A stretch of DNA of 64,000 bases from the NCBI GenBank assembly GCA_036785705.1, contig JAWUZG010000029.1:15639501-15703500 (forward strand), read 5' to 3'. The notes beneath the pieces are model-generated. The model searched no databases. It was not told the origin of the DNA and saw nothing but the letters and a program-made list of their open reading frames with translations. This DNA comes from Acanthornis magna (taxonomy: Eukaryota; Chordata; Aves; Passeriformes; Acanthizidae). Both the position numbers and the translations under genes were made by a program. Numbering within the stretch: position 1 is the first letter of the stretch; every line of letters starts with the position of its first letter. Below, in pieces: positions 48,708 through 61,598 of this stretch.

Positions 48708-51040
48708 GGCAGATCAACTCGTTATTTAATAATAATTTTGATGGGTTTTCTCCAGAGGATGTTAAGGGCCAAAATTTGCCTACTCTCTATGAATGAGAGT
48801 GGAACAGGCGGCTTATTCACAATTTATAAAAGGGGTGGGCTAAATTTCAGTTTTTACTCTTCACAGATGTCTGTACTGTCCCCGTTTCTCTGTGGAATAT
48901 TTAGGCCAGGGAGCGTATGCTGGAAGGAATAGGGTATCCAACAACATAGAAATGGAATCTGGAGTGTTGGAACACTAAATTTACACTTACTGGAGTGCTG
49001 GAAATATTCTGCCTGCCTGGACTCTTCACAGCTTCAGTTGGCTTTACAGGGCCTTTTAACACACCATGGAAAACTGGCAGACATTAGCTCAGATTTTTGA
49101 GGGGGAAGCAGTCACACATCATTGTAACACATAGTTTTTACGTTTTTTTTTTTCAAGTGAAAAGCTGCTGTTATCTGCAAAGAGTTAGAGCTTTTTTTGC
49201 TATTTTTCCCACAAAGGCCTTTCCTTCCTCCCCCAGAAAAACGATTGCTTCCTGCTTGTAGCAAAATTAGCTACTACATGAATGAAACACCGGAGAAGTT
49301 TAGAGACAAGATTAGGAGATGTCTTGCTTTTCACAGAATCAGAGCAAACATCTATGATGTCTGAAGGTAGGAAGAAAACAAAACTTTCTTGACACTTAAA
49401 TGTTTCCGTGAAGATCTGGACTTGAAACAATGATAAAGGTTTGTTTTGGTGGATAACAGTGATGCTTAAATGGAACCAAATTTGCATGGGAATATTTTCC
49501 TGAATTTTAATTATTATTACGAAGTACCACAAGGTAAGAAAATGCCAGTTAATAACTCAATTGGCAAGAATTCTGTCCACAAATAAAAAAAGGGAAATTG
49601 CCTTTTCTTGAGATGGTTTGCTCTCTTGGTTAACAGATTAATAAGATAGTGATTTATGTAGCAGGGAGCATGGAGAGAGAGGAAGCGGCTGACATTCCAT
49701 CCACATGACATTGGCTCTCCAGCCTTTCTAACCAGGTACTTGAGGTTGAGTCAGCTGTATATGACATTCAGAGAATGGTTTAAATTTATGCCTTAGATCT
49801 GCTCTGGGTGTTCCTGTTTCCTCACACTCTTTCACATTTACTTTGATAAAAAATAGAAAATAAACACTCGTTAGACATATCACTTCACTCCTTCAGGTGC
49901 TGTTCCTTAAAACACTGTTGTTTTCAGACTATAGACAAGATATTTACAAATCCTTTTACTTGAATCACATCATCTGTCTCCCTGTTGAACCTTTCAAACA
50001 GATCTCTACGAAACAACTCCCTTTCTCTTTTTTTTTTCAAGATGAAATACTGATGTTTTACAAATGTGTTCACTGATTTATCACATGGTGTCCTGCATGG
50101 AAAATTTTATAAGTAAATGAACAGATATGTCTGTTTCCATGTTTTGTATGCGAGGCAATGCGATAGCGTCGGTGATGGGAAGGCTGCAAAATGGTACTTC
50201 AAGTGGAAAGTCAAAGTCCTGTTCAATAAAAGTCAGAGAAAGAAAGTAAAGACCTTATCAATGATTTCTTTTTGAAGATCAGGGCTTTAGCATCACTTGA
50301 AGACATGTTTCTCAGAAATACTACACGTCTGTTCTTTTTGGAGGTCTGTGGGAAAACAATAGAGAACTGAAGAGAACAAAATAGAAATTAACAACTATTG
50401 CAATGTTTTTACCCCATGCTATGATGCACAGTTTTATGCCTTTAATCTGTGGATTTCAAAGTCATCATTAAATTTGATTTGATTAACCTAAGGAAATACG
50501 GGAGTTAATTTACAGCTACTTGCCAATTTGCAAGCCATTGAAGTGCAATGAAGCTGAGCATTCTTCTTTCAGCACTTTCATAATTAAGCATTTGACTAAT
50601 TTAAATATTAAAACAGTTTTCTCATAATTGCATAATATCAGTTAAATATAAGCAAGACAAATTCACGCCTGCTTAAAAGATCTGAGATCTGTTTTATCAT
50701 AAAGCCCACTAAAATCAGTGGAAAGATTCTGAGGCTTCTGCCAGCAAGGTCAGAATCTCCAAGCAAGGACTGGCACCCATTTTACACTATGAGCAGACTT
50801 TCATTGCATAGGAAGCCAACAAAATGAGTTGTTTTTCTCTTGCTACTAACATAATCTGAAATTATTTTAAAACAGAAGAGCTGTTAAAATATAGTTATAT
50901 AGTTGCTAATTATTTTTATCTCATTTTGCTCAGAGCAGACATTGGAAATGGAAGAGTAATTTTCATTTTCTCTTTCTATTTCTGTTTGTTGTCAGGCTAA
51001 GATTCTTGAACACAATTCAAATGCTGGCATAGGCCTGTCA
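48708..51040. other. Unique AT-rich DNA, no gene recognised
   Basis: No gene is seen. Positions about 50420-50640 are AT-rich with several TAATT/ATTA cores and few homopolymers, resembling a conserved non-coding element in style. The 110-codon minus-strand frame at 49200-49532 has no known domain. Confidence 0.5.
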
Positions 51041-51198
51041 GAGAGTTTGTGATAGTGTCCTTATCCTGGGAGATATTTAAAACCCAACCAGACGAAGTCC
51101 TGCGCAGCCTGCTCTAGCTGGCCCTGCTTTCAGCAAGGAGAGAGAGTTGGACTAGATATCCTCCAGAGATCACTTCCAACTTCAACTATTCTATGACT
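51041..51198 (+). mobile_element. CR1 LINE 3'-terminal remnant
   Basis: The CR1 3' end is recognised in order: 'gggagatatttaaaacccaa', 'agcctgctctagctggccct', 'gttggactagatatcctcca', 'gatcacttccaact' and a mutated tail 'ctattctatga'. About 160 bp is recognisable. No ORF2 coding block of any length remains. Confidence 0.82.
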
Positions 51199-54100
51199 CC
51201 TTGAAAATATTTAAATACTAATCACAAAAAAGATTCAAAATGTAGAAAATGTATACTTGAAAATTTAAGTATATCATTCTCATAAACCCTAAATTCTGAA
51301 CCTACTGATATCTCTTACTCCTATTAGGAAGAAATTTTATTCCTAATTCTCCTACAACTTTCAGTTGTACCTTACAATTCTAATAATTTTACTCCTTAGA
51401 TTTTAAAAACTCTTGCACCAATGCACCACAAAAAGTAGATGCTTTCAAAAAATGCAGTCAACTTCCATTGTTTTCATACATTTCTTACACTTTTCCTGGT
51501 AAGAGCAGATAAGTTCACGCTCTGTCCCTTTTTTTGGGAGGGCTAACCTCAAGAGCCATGCACATATACATTCCAATTCACACTCAGAAACAGAGGACCA
51601 CACAGGCCCATAATTTCCCAAAGAAATGGTGAGGTGCAAGCATTTTATCCCCTGTGGCATGAAACCAAGTTTTCTTTTATTTCCATTCCATTTTCAAATC
51701 TAAAACACAGAAGTAGAATAGGATCAGAGTTCTTTTACATGGTTTCTGTGGGTGCACAGCCCAGTCCTTGGGCTGACCCATGTGTAAATAGCTCATATTC
51801 TCCACTGCTCTACAAACAGTCAATGCAAACTATGCATCACTTGAGATCTGCTTCAGTTACCAAAATAATGTTTTATCAGGACATGGTTCGTGCATAATCT
51901 ATGTTCTGGATCTGCACATGGGATTTAATTCTCTGGAGATCTGGACTACTTCAAATAGCTTGCCTCCTTATCTTTTCTTAGCGCCTCCAAACAGTTCTAC
52001 TGTCTCCCAGTTAGGGATCATGCCGATGATTCAAGAGCCACCCACGCAGCAGCATTTTTTTTTTTTTTTCAGCAAGCATTGCAATTGCTGATAAGTGTGG
52101 GTAAATAATATGACATATAAAGAAACATTATGGAGTGCACTGTATTATTACCCATCTGGAAGATTTATTTGACCAATATATCAACAGTCAGGGAACTTGA
52201 AGCACTGTCACGTGGTTTCAAAAACAGAAAAAACCTCTAGCACAGTATATATATGTGCTTCATTAGTGCTGAGGATGTGTCATTTTAGCAAAGTACAGGA
52301 AAAATCAAAGTCAGGGGAAAGCAAAACTAATTATTTAAGAGATAAATCTATGTTTTTTCAGACAGGTTATGGGACTTTCCTGTACTAGGGAGACAGCTCA
52401 TGCTGTAAGATCAATACACAAGAGTTTGATGAAAGTTTGGAGCAAAAGTTCAAGTTCTGCTAAAGGTGTTCATATACCTACTTTTCTTTATAAGTGTAGG
52501 TACCACTGATCACACCAGTGAATTTTCTCTGTTCATAGAAACAAAAGAAAGGAATATAAAGCCGGCAAGTACTGATGGTGTCCTGATTCTTCTTCTTACA
52601 CTTTTCTTTGAAGCATTTAAGTTTACTAATGTTCAGGATGTTCAATAAAGTCAATTTTCTTGTGACAAGTTGACCAATAGTGGTGCTTGGAGAGACACTG
52701 TGTGACGAATTCAATTACATTACCTTGTCAGTAAGCAATTTTTTTTGCTTGCTTAAAGTAAAATCTAATAATGAAAAAATATTTCAAGAACCTTAATTTC
52801 TATTTTGCTTGGAAGTTCAGAAAAGTAGGCATTAGTAAGTTTAAATCAGATTTTCACTGATATATACCTTTTTTGAAAATCAAACCTTCACTCTTCAGTC
52901 ACTTACATACATTAGAAAATCATACCCAAAACATAAATATATCAAACTGACTGTCAAAATTGCCCAGGCATTAGATATGATTCATGTAGTATTCAGTTGC
53001 TGAATATGATAAACTAAAAATCTGGGACAATATCACTTTGTAACTGTCTTTCAAAGTAAGATACTTTTGGCCCATCATATGCATGCGGTTTTGGTAAAAG
53101 TTGGAGGAAATATAATATTCCTAATCACTGGTAATATTTATTTGATAATAGAGGGTATATGTAATTCAAACTTAATTTTAAAAAGGCTGTCATAAACTTT
53201 TGCTTTCTCCAAAAATTAAATAGTACTTGGAGCAATGCAACAAGATGCACATGAGATTTTTTACTACTTGCTGCTCTAGGGAACTAATTTAAATACACAA
53301 TATGGACTTTAAGGGGCTTGTTTATGTGTTTTGGTCTTCTTTTTTTCCCTTTGGCCCAGCTCCTAGTTTCAGAAACAGTTGCTATTTGTTGTAAGCACAG
53401 GAATAACACACTCACAATTCCACCAGAGACATAGGCAGGTTATTAACAGCTGGGGAGTAAATTCCAAGTCAAACAGTACCATATTGTTTCTGCTTCTCAA
53501 ATGCTATTTTCATGCATATTAGCAAAATAATTACACTTTCACAAAGAAAAATATTTATAACAAGAATTATGACACTTCAAGGAAACTAGAGTCATTGCAC
53601 CTAAACCTAACTTGTGTGCTGAATATTTTTCACTGGAAAAAGCTTGACAAAAAGTTTACCAAAAATTGTACTCTATAAAATTAAAAAAAAAAAAAAAATT
53701 TAAAAAAAAAAGTTTTGGAGGGTTAGTCTCATTCTTTCTCTTTTTCTCATATTTATGTTTCCAGTGATGGTAAATGCAGGAAAGAAGCTGTATTTGAGGA
53801 CGGTAGTCCTGTGGAGGGTTCACTAATGCTCTGAAAGAAAAAAAGTTCCATTTCCTTCTTTTGTTATTAGTTCTTAAAAAATATGTACCTAGTCATGCAG
53901 GATCCAAGGTAATGCTTCTCCAACTGACATTGGAGTTAGATCCACGGATTTGAGATTGGCACAAGCTTCATTTCATGGCTACAGAGACTTCTCAGTCTGT
54001 CACTATACTGCATTGGAAGTCTGGTCCTGAGCCACTCTGAGTGAGATTTGCAAAGGTGTTTTAGCAGCTGCATGTTACTAATATGTAGTGAACCCATGGA

Positions 54101-55617
54101 GAGGCACTACATGGGACATGAACTCATGGTGCCTGTCCGAAAAATAGAAGTGTACTTCCATGAAATACCTGCAACATGAACTGTTCAATTAGCTCATGCT
54201 TTTCTTCAAGCTATTACAAGGACAAATGAAGAAAAAAATCCATTAGTGAGACCCCAGTGGTCCCTGTGTGATTTTAGTCCCTCTGTATATTCAAGGATTA
54301 TGATTTGTAGTGGACATGTGACTTACTCTGCCCCAGTGTGAATTCACATTCTGATGTCAGCTGAAGGGGGAAAACATGCTTAAAACAAAGAAACAAATTG
54401 CGGTTTTCCCTAAAAAAACCCCAAACCACTGATTGGTCTGAATATTTAACCAATGTATTTCAACAATTCTTTTCTTGTAGTGCTAACACACTGCTGTTCT
54501 GAACTGAAATGCAGAAGTCAAAGACCAGACTTTACTTCTGTCCTTGCCTTTTGCACTGCAAGTGGTGTTAATGAGTGGAAGAATACTAAAATAAGTTGAT
54601 TTTTGGAATGTTGTTTTAATGCAAATACAACAGTGTCCATTCAACAGTGCAGATTGAAGCAACCATCTCATACTGGCTTTATACTTATTGCTATCAGAAG
54701 GTGCATCCTCCATTCTCTCAGTACTTGAAGAAAGAGACAAGAAAAAAATAAGACCCATCCAATTACACTGCAAATTTTATACCCCACTTGCTGTATATTG
54801 TCCATAGAACTGGGCAGGTTGAGAAGATCCTCAGATAATCTCAAGCATCACTGGTTTAAATTGCCTTAGATTGTCTTACGCTTTACATTTTCCTGTATTG
54901 GCATGAGTGACGATGTGTGCCAGGTGTATTCAGACTCGTAGATTTTTGCGAGTCTCTTCTAAATAAATTCAGGTGAGGTGTGGGGATATCAAATGCAGCT
55001 AGCATAGCATGCTCTGCCTGTGGTCATGTTATTTTAATGTTCACCAAACTATTTCACTGTTCAAAATTACTTGTTAAAGTTTAAACAAAGGTGTCTTTGT
55101 TGAAAATGTGTCAGTTTATCTTCCTAATGCTAAAGTCCTAAAACAGTCGAAATTTTGAGATCATCAGAGAGGCTGAGGTAGACCTGACCTTGCTGTCTCA
55201 AAAATTGTTAGAATTTACCACAATAAAAATGAGGTGGGAGGAATCTGTTACAATAACAAAGACTACCCTACTTCATATGAGGGTTATAAAAAATGTTTCA
55301 TAAAATCACCACTCCTGCAGGGTTGTCTGAGCAGACTTTAACCTTCTAGTTAAGCACATGTATAAATGGTTATATGGATGAAGACATTTGCCTCTGAGCA
55401 TTTGGTTGAGGGATGATGTAGATAGACTGAAGATCAGCTTTCTTCCCTGCAGGCGAGGCCATGTGTGCAAGTCTTACAATGCCTGTAGCATGGCATGCAC
55501 ACCACGGAGGCTGCTCCTGTTGGCACATGTGACATTCAGTCACCAAAACCCTGTGTTAATCTTCAGAGTAACTAGCTTCTGCTCTGTCTTCCGGTGAGTT
55601 GGACTCATTTATGCGTC
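51199..55617. other. Unique AT-rich DNA, no gene recognised
   Basis: No gene or repeat family is seen. Homopolymers lie at 52055-52069 (T15) and at about 53683-53711 (two A runs). Positions 55388-55600 are slightly GC-richer and run into the A-rich microsatellite. Confidence 0.5.
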
Positions 55618-55622
55618 AAAAA

Positions 55623-55662
<40 letters not shown>

Positions 55663-55664
55663 TA
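55618..55664. repeat. Poly(A) plus (TA)n microsatellite
   Basis: Twenty-three consecutive A (55618-55640) followed by twelve TA units (55641-55664). Length is probably polymorphic and prone to assembly error. Confidence 0.95.
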
Positions 55665-58600
55665 GTGGAAATGCTTTTGTGGCACAAAGAGAATGAAGGC
55701 AGTAGGATTCTAGGATTTCTAAAGAGAAAACTGTAGAAAATTTTTAGTCAGAAAATCTGAACTAGTAGGTAAGGGTCTTGTTTTGGAGTTTTTTTAAGCA
55801 GGTGGAGAGGTGAGGAGCATTTGACAAGCTCTTACCTTATCATCAGAGAATAAGACCTCAAGTTCTAAGACTGCAGACTCTCCTTAAAGCAGCATAAGGA
55901 CTCAAATTTTTCACAGCACCCTAAATCTGCCAGACTAGGAGTAGGTTTTCATGAGAAACTACTAAAACAAGCACCTTGAACTCATATTTGGGGAGTACAG
56001 GTATCATGTGTGGGTCTCCTTTTTTCAGGGAGTTTACTTGCCTTTCTTCTTGGATGCTATTTTCCCATAGACCTGCTACCCTGAATTCCTGCCTCTCAAC
56101 TCGGTGAAATGCTTCATTGCCTCATAAACTGAAAAAGTCTTTTCCATCAACAAAGTAAATCAATAGGATCAAGTCAAACCCTACCATATTTTTCAACAAT
56201 CTTAAGTTCCAGAAATTATAACAAAAAGAAAAACACATTTGAAAAAAATCTACAAATACTCTGTTCATTCTCTCAAGTGGACACAAGGTACTGTACGCTT
56301 TGTTCTCAGTGAATGGATGTTTAGCTTTAAGCACTTGAACAGTCTCACTGAGTTAAATAGGAGTACTTGGCCACTTAAAGTTGAGCACTTAAAGTTAAGA
56401 ATGTGCTTTCCTGGTGTATTGCTAGCGCAGTGGCAAGATTAGCAGCCATTTGCAAGCACAGGTCCAAACACTTTTTAAAAATTTTTCTTTTCTTGGTCAT
56501 TTTTCATAAGGAAGGAACAGTGCAGAAATTTCAAAGGTAAAATAGTATGCTTGGAAATTGAAATATTTCAATGAGAAAAAAACTTTTGTAATACATCATG
56601 GCAACTGTATTTTGGTTGCTTCATGCTTCTGTATTCTGTACTGACTTGATTATTTATCCATCAGGAATTTTGATGGAAAGGAAAAGCAATGTATGAGAAG
56701 AGATAATTCTCCTTTTGGCACCTGACCTGTGGACTGTGATGGAGGTCTAAGTTAGGTAAATATACCTACTGTAAGTGACTATCACAGCCTTCCCAAATGA
56801 AAATATTTTACTTTTAGAACATAGAGTCATAAGCTTCCAGGAGCTCTGTGAAGAAACAGAGGTTTTTTTATGGAGAGGAAGAGTGTGCTGATCAGCCATA
56901 CTGACAAAATGCATATACAAGATGTACAGCATGAGACATAGCAATCTATTGATTCTTTTTCTTGGCCTTGTGCACAGTGTTGAATGACCTCATTTCAAAA
57001 TATTCCATGATCATTGCAATAAAAACTGTCAGAGCTGTCATTGGTTTCAAAATGCCTACTCCAAAGTATCATTTTATCTGGTTTTAGAACAGGTGTTTTT
57101 TGGGCAGGTATAAATAAAATGATGCATGCCCTAAAATCCTTTATTTAACGGATTGTGACTAGCTGTTGCTGCAGACACCCAGCATTTAATAAAGGGTTTA
57201 TGTTATTGCTGCAGCTTGAATACATACTTGGAAAGGAAGAAAAACTTTTTGCCTTTTTACTTGCTTCATAGGCCAGTGACCTTTATAAATGACAGCAAAT
57301 CTCTGCTGAATGAAGGATGAGGGAAAAGGGGAAAACATTAAGATATTTCGTCCTACTTTTTTGTGGCATGTTGAAAACAATCACAGTGCCTATTTGTCAT
57401 GTTCCAGCTTTGTCTCCCTCTTGCAGTAGTCTCTGACAGGCTGAATGAAGAAAATCTAAGTGAAGATGAATTGGCAAGGGTATCACTTCTGGTCTGTCTA
57501 ATTCTGGAGCAGATGAAAAATATATATAATACCAGGATGTTAAAGTGGAGGAAACATTATCATCAAGGGACAGCAGGGATAAAATAGAAATCCTTTGGGC
57601 AATTTTGGCAACAAATGAATAATCCAAATGTGTTTCTCATAATTCAAGATCTTCAGTCTTCATGCTATTTGTAACATTACACTAACAAGCAGGCTGTTCA
57701 CAATGGAAAGGAGTAAGCAAGATGAACAAACACAGAAATAATAATTCTAAGAAGAGAGGAAAATATGAAAAAAATCCCTAATATCAATGCTCATTTGTGC
57801 TGAAAAATTGTTTTCATGGGGAGCACGTGCTTCTGTTTTGACTCATGTAAATAACCAGATAGGGGAAATACTCAGAAGCAGACCGCACAGAAGAATCCTG
57901 CCTCAGTAGTGGGATTGATGGGATGAATATCACCAATATTTCATGCAGGAGTTGTATAACTGAAAGTCTAAAAATGTCTGGTGTTGCTGGGGAGCATGAC
58001 AAGGTCCATAGGAAGCTGTCCCAGTGCAGACCATGCACTGCCAAGAATGTGGTATCCAGCCAAATTCCAGGGCCTGAAGGATACACCCTGGTGAGCCCTG
58101 CTTGCCAGCTTCCATCTTCCCTTCACTTCACTATGTAAAGCAGATATTCCAGGTCTCATAATAGGGCCAGGAATCAGGAGCTAAGGATCATGTCTTGACC
58201 ATATTCTCTTATTCAAAGAGGGAAAAAGGTTCTCCAGACCTCAGTCCTGTGCAAGAAAAATGTCCAGTATATTACAGTTTTCACAATGTACAATCACTGA
58301 GCCACTAATCCTGCTTCCTTTGTGCAGTCCAGTGGCAAGAAAGCTCTTCAGCCACACTTGTGCATGCACACAAAAGCTTGCTCTCTTCCCTCTCTCTCTA
58401 GATTCAGGCTGGAGACATATTTTTCCATAAATAACAGTACAATCATATAAAAACTCTTGGCAATTTACTATAGGCAGATTGTGAGCAAGACAAGATAAGT
58501 TCATAGAGATGAACTGAAAGACCTTTATGCAAAAAGCTCTTGATTGTCTTCCCCTGAGTGGTGATGAAAATTTCACTAGTGGCTTCAGTCTAAAAATGAG

Positions 58601-61546
58601 TAAATCTTAGTTAACATATCAAGTAAAGAAAATTAAAATTCTGATTTTATTCAAAGCTGGTTTATACTAGCCTTTTTCCATTCAGTTCAGTGGAACAATT
58701 CTTGGCTAACAACACTTTCAAACTAGATCGAAAACTTTGTCTTCTATAGCTCAAAAGATAAATATCACATCTGAAAATAAATCTAGAGCACTGGAACTAC
58801 TTGAAAGTTTTCATCAAGGATCTGGCTCCTAAATTGTCCTTTACAGAAAACAAGACAAAACAAAAAATTTAGAAAAAAATCTTGGTGTTGTTGGTTTTGT
58901 GGTTTTTTTTTTTTTAATTGTTTGTGTTCAAGGTTTTCTAGTGTTTATGGGAAATATTACATACTTGGTTTTTTTCTTTGCTGACCTGATTTTAGCAAAA
59001 AGAAACATCTGGATATCCACAGGAATATTTCCAATTCAGCATTTCGAAAGAAAAAAATGCAGATGCTTGTATTTTACACACAAATTGCCAAACCCCCAAA
59101 CCAGATCTGCTTCAAACAGCTTCAAATGTAAATTACATCAAGTAGTTCAAAAAGTGTCATGAAACCTCATATTCTCTTTCAACTACAGGTACAGACTAAC
59201 TGATGTTTCCTCCTCTCTGACTTTTTTACAAACTGAATTTCTCCCACAGTCACTGTTATTATGAATTTGCTGCCTGTTCACGAGGAGTAGTCACAAAGGG
59301 AATTTAGCAAACAGGAATGACAGTGTCTCATTGAAATTACTCTCCCACAAAATTGGTATGAGGCAGAGAGTGTGGGAGGCACAGAGAGGATTATCTTCAG
59401 GTTGTAGATTGATAGACAGCACATGGCCTGATCCTACGGGGCAATGTCTGTGACAGTCACTTCATACAGACAGACCTTAATGCACTCTCTGCAATGATTT
59501 CTTCAGGCCCGTAACACCAGGGAATGATGTCACACAATGACACATGTTTTATTGAAAGAAGTCTGATTACCTTTTCATGGATGCTGATTAAAGTTTTGCT
59601 AGTGGCTTAAATGGAAATAAAAAATCCTAAATTAACAAATCGTACAGAGCCATTGAAGTTTGGACTTTATTTCTGACAGCTTTATACATACTGGTGTGTC
59701 CCAAGTGAGTTCAGGGAACTGTTCTTGATTAATGGCCCAAGAAAATTATCGTGGGTGGCAAGCATAATATGAAAGTCAGCATTCTGATAGTTACCCTAGT
59801 GGGAACAAAATTTCAATAATGTGATATAGTTATGCTTATTAGGCTTATCACCTATTACAAATGCAAGTGAAAGTTCCTACTGCACTCATTTGATTTCAGG
59901 AACCACCGAGACACTGTATGAAAGACAGAAACTGAGTTTCATTTTTCACACTTCTCCTCCACAGCCACCAATAGTTCATCTTTCCTGAGATGATATCCTA
60001 GCTTGTGTGGGCAAAAGGATTCTCCAGTGACTAGATCATTCCCAACTTCAGCTGGGAAGTCCTTCAGCTTCAGCTTCATGCTATTGATTTTTCTGGTGGA
60101 AGGTCACTTATTGTTATTGTGTACTCTGCTGGCTGTCTTCCTCTTTTTCTGCAGAATTGTGTGGGGTCCTGAGCATCCCTGTCCTTAGTTCTCTTCTCTT
60201 CTTCTTCTGTCCCATTTCCCTGCATATGCTCATCCATGAGTAAAATTTCACCTCTTGCCTCTGCCCTGGTGATTCCTGCACCTTGCCTTCTCTTCCAGAA
60301 CACACTTTGGTCTAGGGCAAAATTTCAGCTTGTCTTTGTAGCTGTTCACTCACAATCTCAATGGTAAAAATAAAATTCCTAATTTTTGCCACCAAACCCT
60401 CATCAACACCACCACCATTATTGTTCCCAGTGTTCAGGCTTGCATCAGACATCATCTTCAGCACAGCTCATTCCTTGGATTCACACATTTAGGGAACAGC
60501 AATGTCTCATACATTGTCATTATTAAGATAATGTCTTTTCTGTCCATGTAAGCAACTAAAATTTATCATTCTGGCATCCTTTGTTTGGGGCCTCAACTAG
60601 TGCAGGTTACTTTTCTCTGGTTTTGAAAAATGTATGTTTGCCCTGAGGACGTGCATGCAGAATGCAGCTGCAGACAGTATTTCTTATGCTGTGATCCTGT
60701 CTGTCTTCACTGCTGTGACAGACGCTTGGGTCCCAATTCTCTGCTGTGAAAAGCATTCACTGCATCTCCTCATTTGTAAAGAGTGCTCAGGCTGGTTCCA
60801 AATGCTCTGAATTTCAAACGTAATTTCATATTGAAATAAAGTTCCCAGTAGTGGCTCAGTGAGCTGAGCCACAGCCATGGTCCACACAGGATTTTCCTCT
60901 TTCTGCAGCCTTGTTAAGGCCCAAGAAGTGGGTCATTCAGATCTCTCCATTGTCTCTTGCCTACTACTTTAAGCCTTATGGGAACAGAAATTTTTGCTCT
61001 GATGTAGGGTCCTTGACCGTGTACTCAAGTAGTACCAGTAACAATCTGGAAAAAAATAGAAAACTTGCTATGTCAGCACAGAAATATTCTTTCTTAATAG
61101 CCCTACCTAGAAGGGGAGTTGAGGCTCACTGTCCAATAACTGTCTACTTAACGCATGGCAACAATTACAGCTTGAAAAATAAGACAAAAGTGAAAAGCTA
61201 CTTTTTCATCCATCTTAACTTCTTTCACACATAATGAGACAGGTGAAAAATGTTTTACTTGGAGGTAGATGTCGCTTCTGAAAGCTTTTTGTCACTAATT
61301 ACAGAGAGGCTTTGCTTTGTAGCATACTTAATGTCAATTCTTCAGCAAATTCTGGTTTAAAAAAATACTTGTTAATTGATATATGATTAAGTTCCCTTTT
61401 TTTCTAAGATTTCTGTGTTAAAGTATTTTTCTTGGCATTGTAAATCTATTCATGTTCAAAAAGAATTATCTCTAAGGGGTTTTTTTTAAGAAATTCAGAA
61501 TGTTTTAAAAAGTTCAAATTTGTTAAATTAAATTATGCTTAAAGAA
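55665..61546. other. Unique AT-rich DNA, no gene recognised
   Basis: No gene is called. A 14-bp tandem duplication lies at 56372-56399. A T run lies near 58902. A weak exon-like frame at 57399-57587 follows a pyrimidine-rich 'ctccctcttgcag' at its left side. It has an overlapping minus-strand frame, and the protein is not recognised. Confidence 0.5.
56372..56399. repeat. 14-bp tandem duplication
   Basis: Two adjacent units, cacttaaagttgag and cacttaaagttaag, differ by one base. Confidence 0.9.

Positions 61547-61598
<52 letters not shown>
61547..61598. repeat. (AT)n microsatellite with (AC)n end
   Basis: Dinucleotide AT array of about 44 bp, with one G interruption, passing into ACACACAC. 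The isoleucine/tyrosine run in the overlapping frame (61535-61756) is this array translated. Confidence 0.95.

Noticed and set aside
48259..48932. Overlapping 119- and 190-codon plus-strand frames
   Set aside because: They are antisense shadows of the minus-strand CR1 at 47968-48707 and run out into unique sequence.
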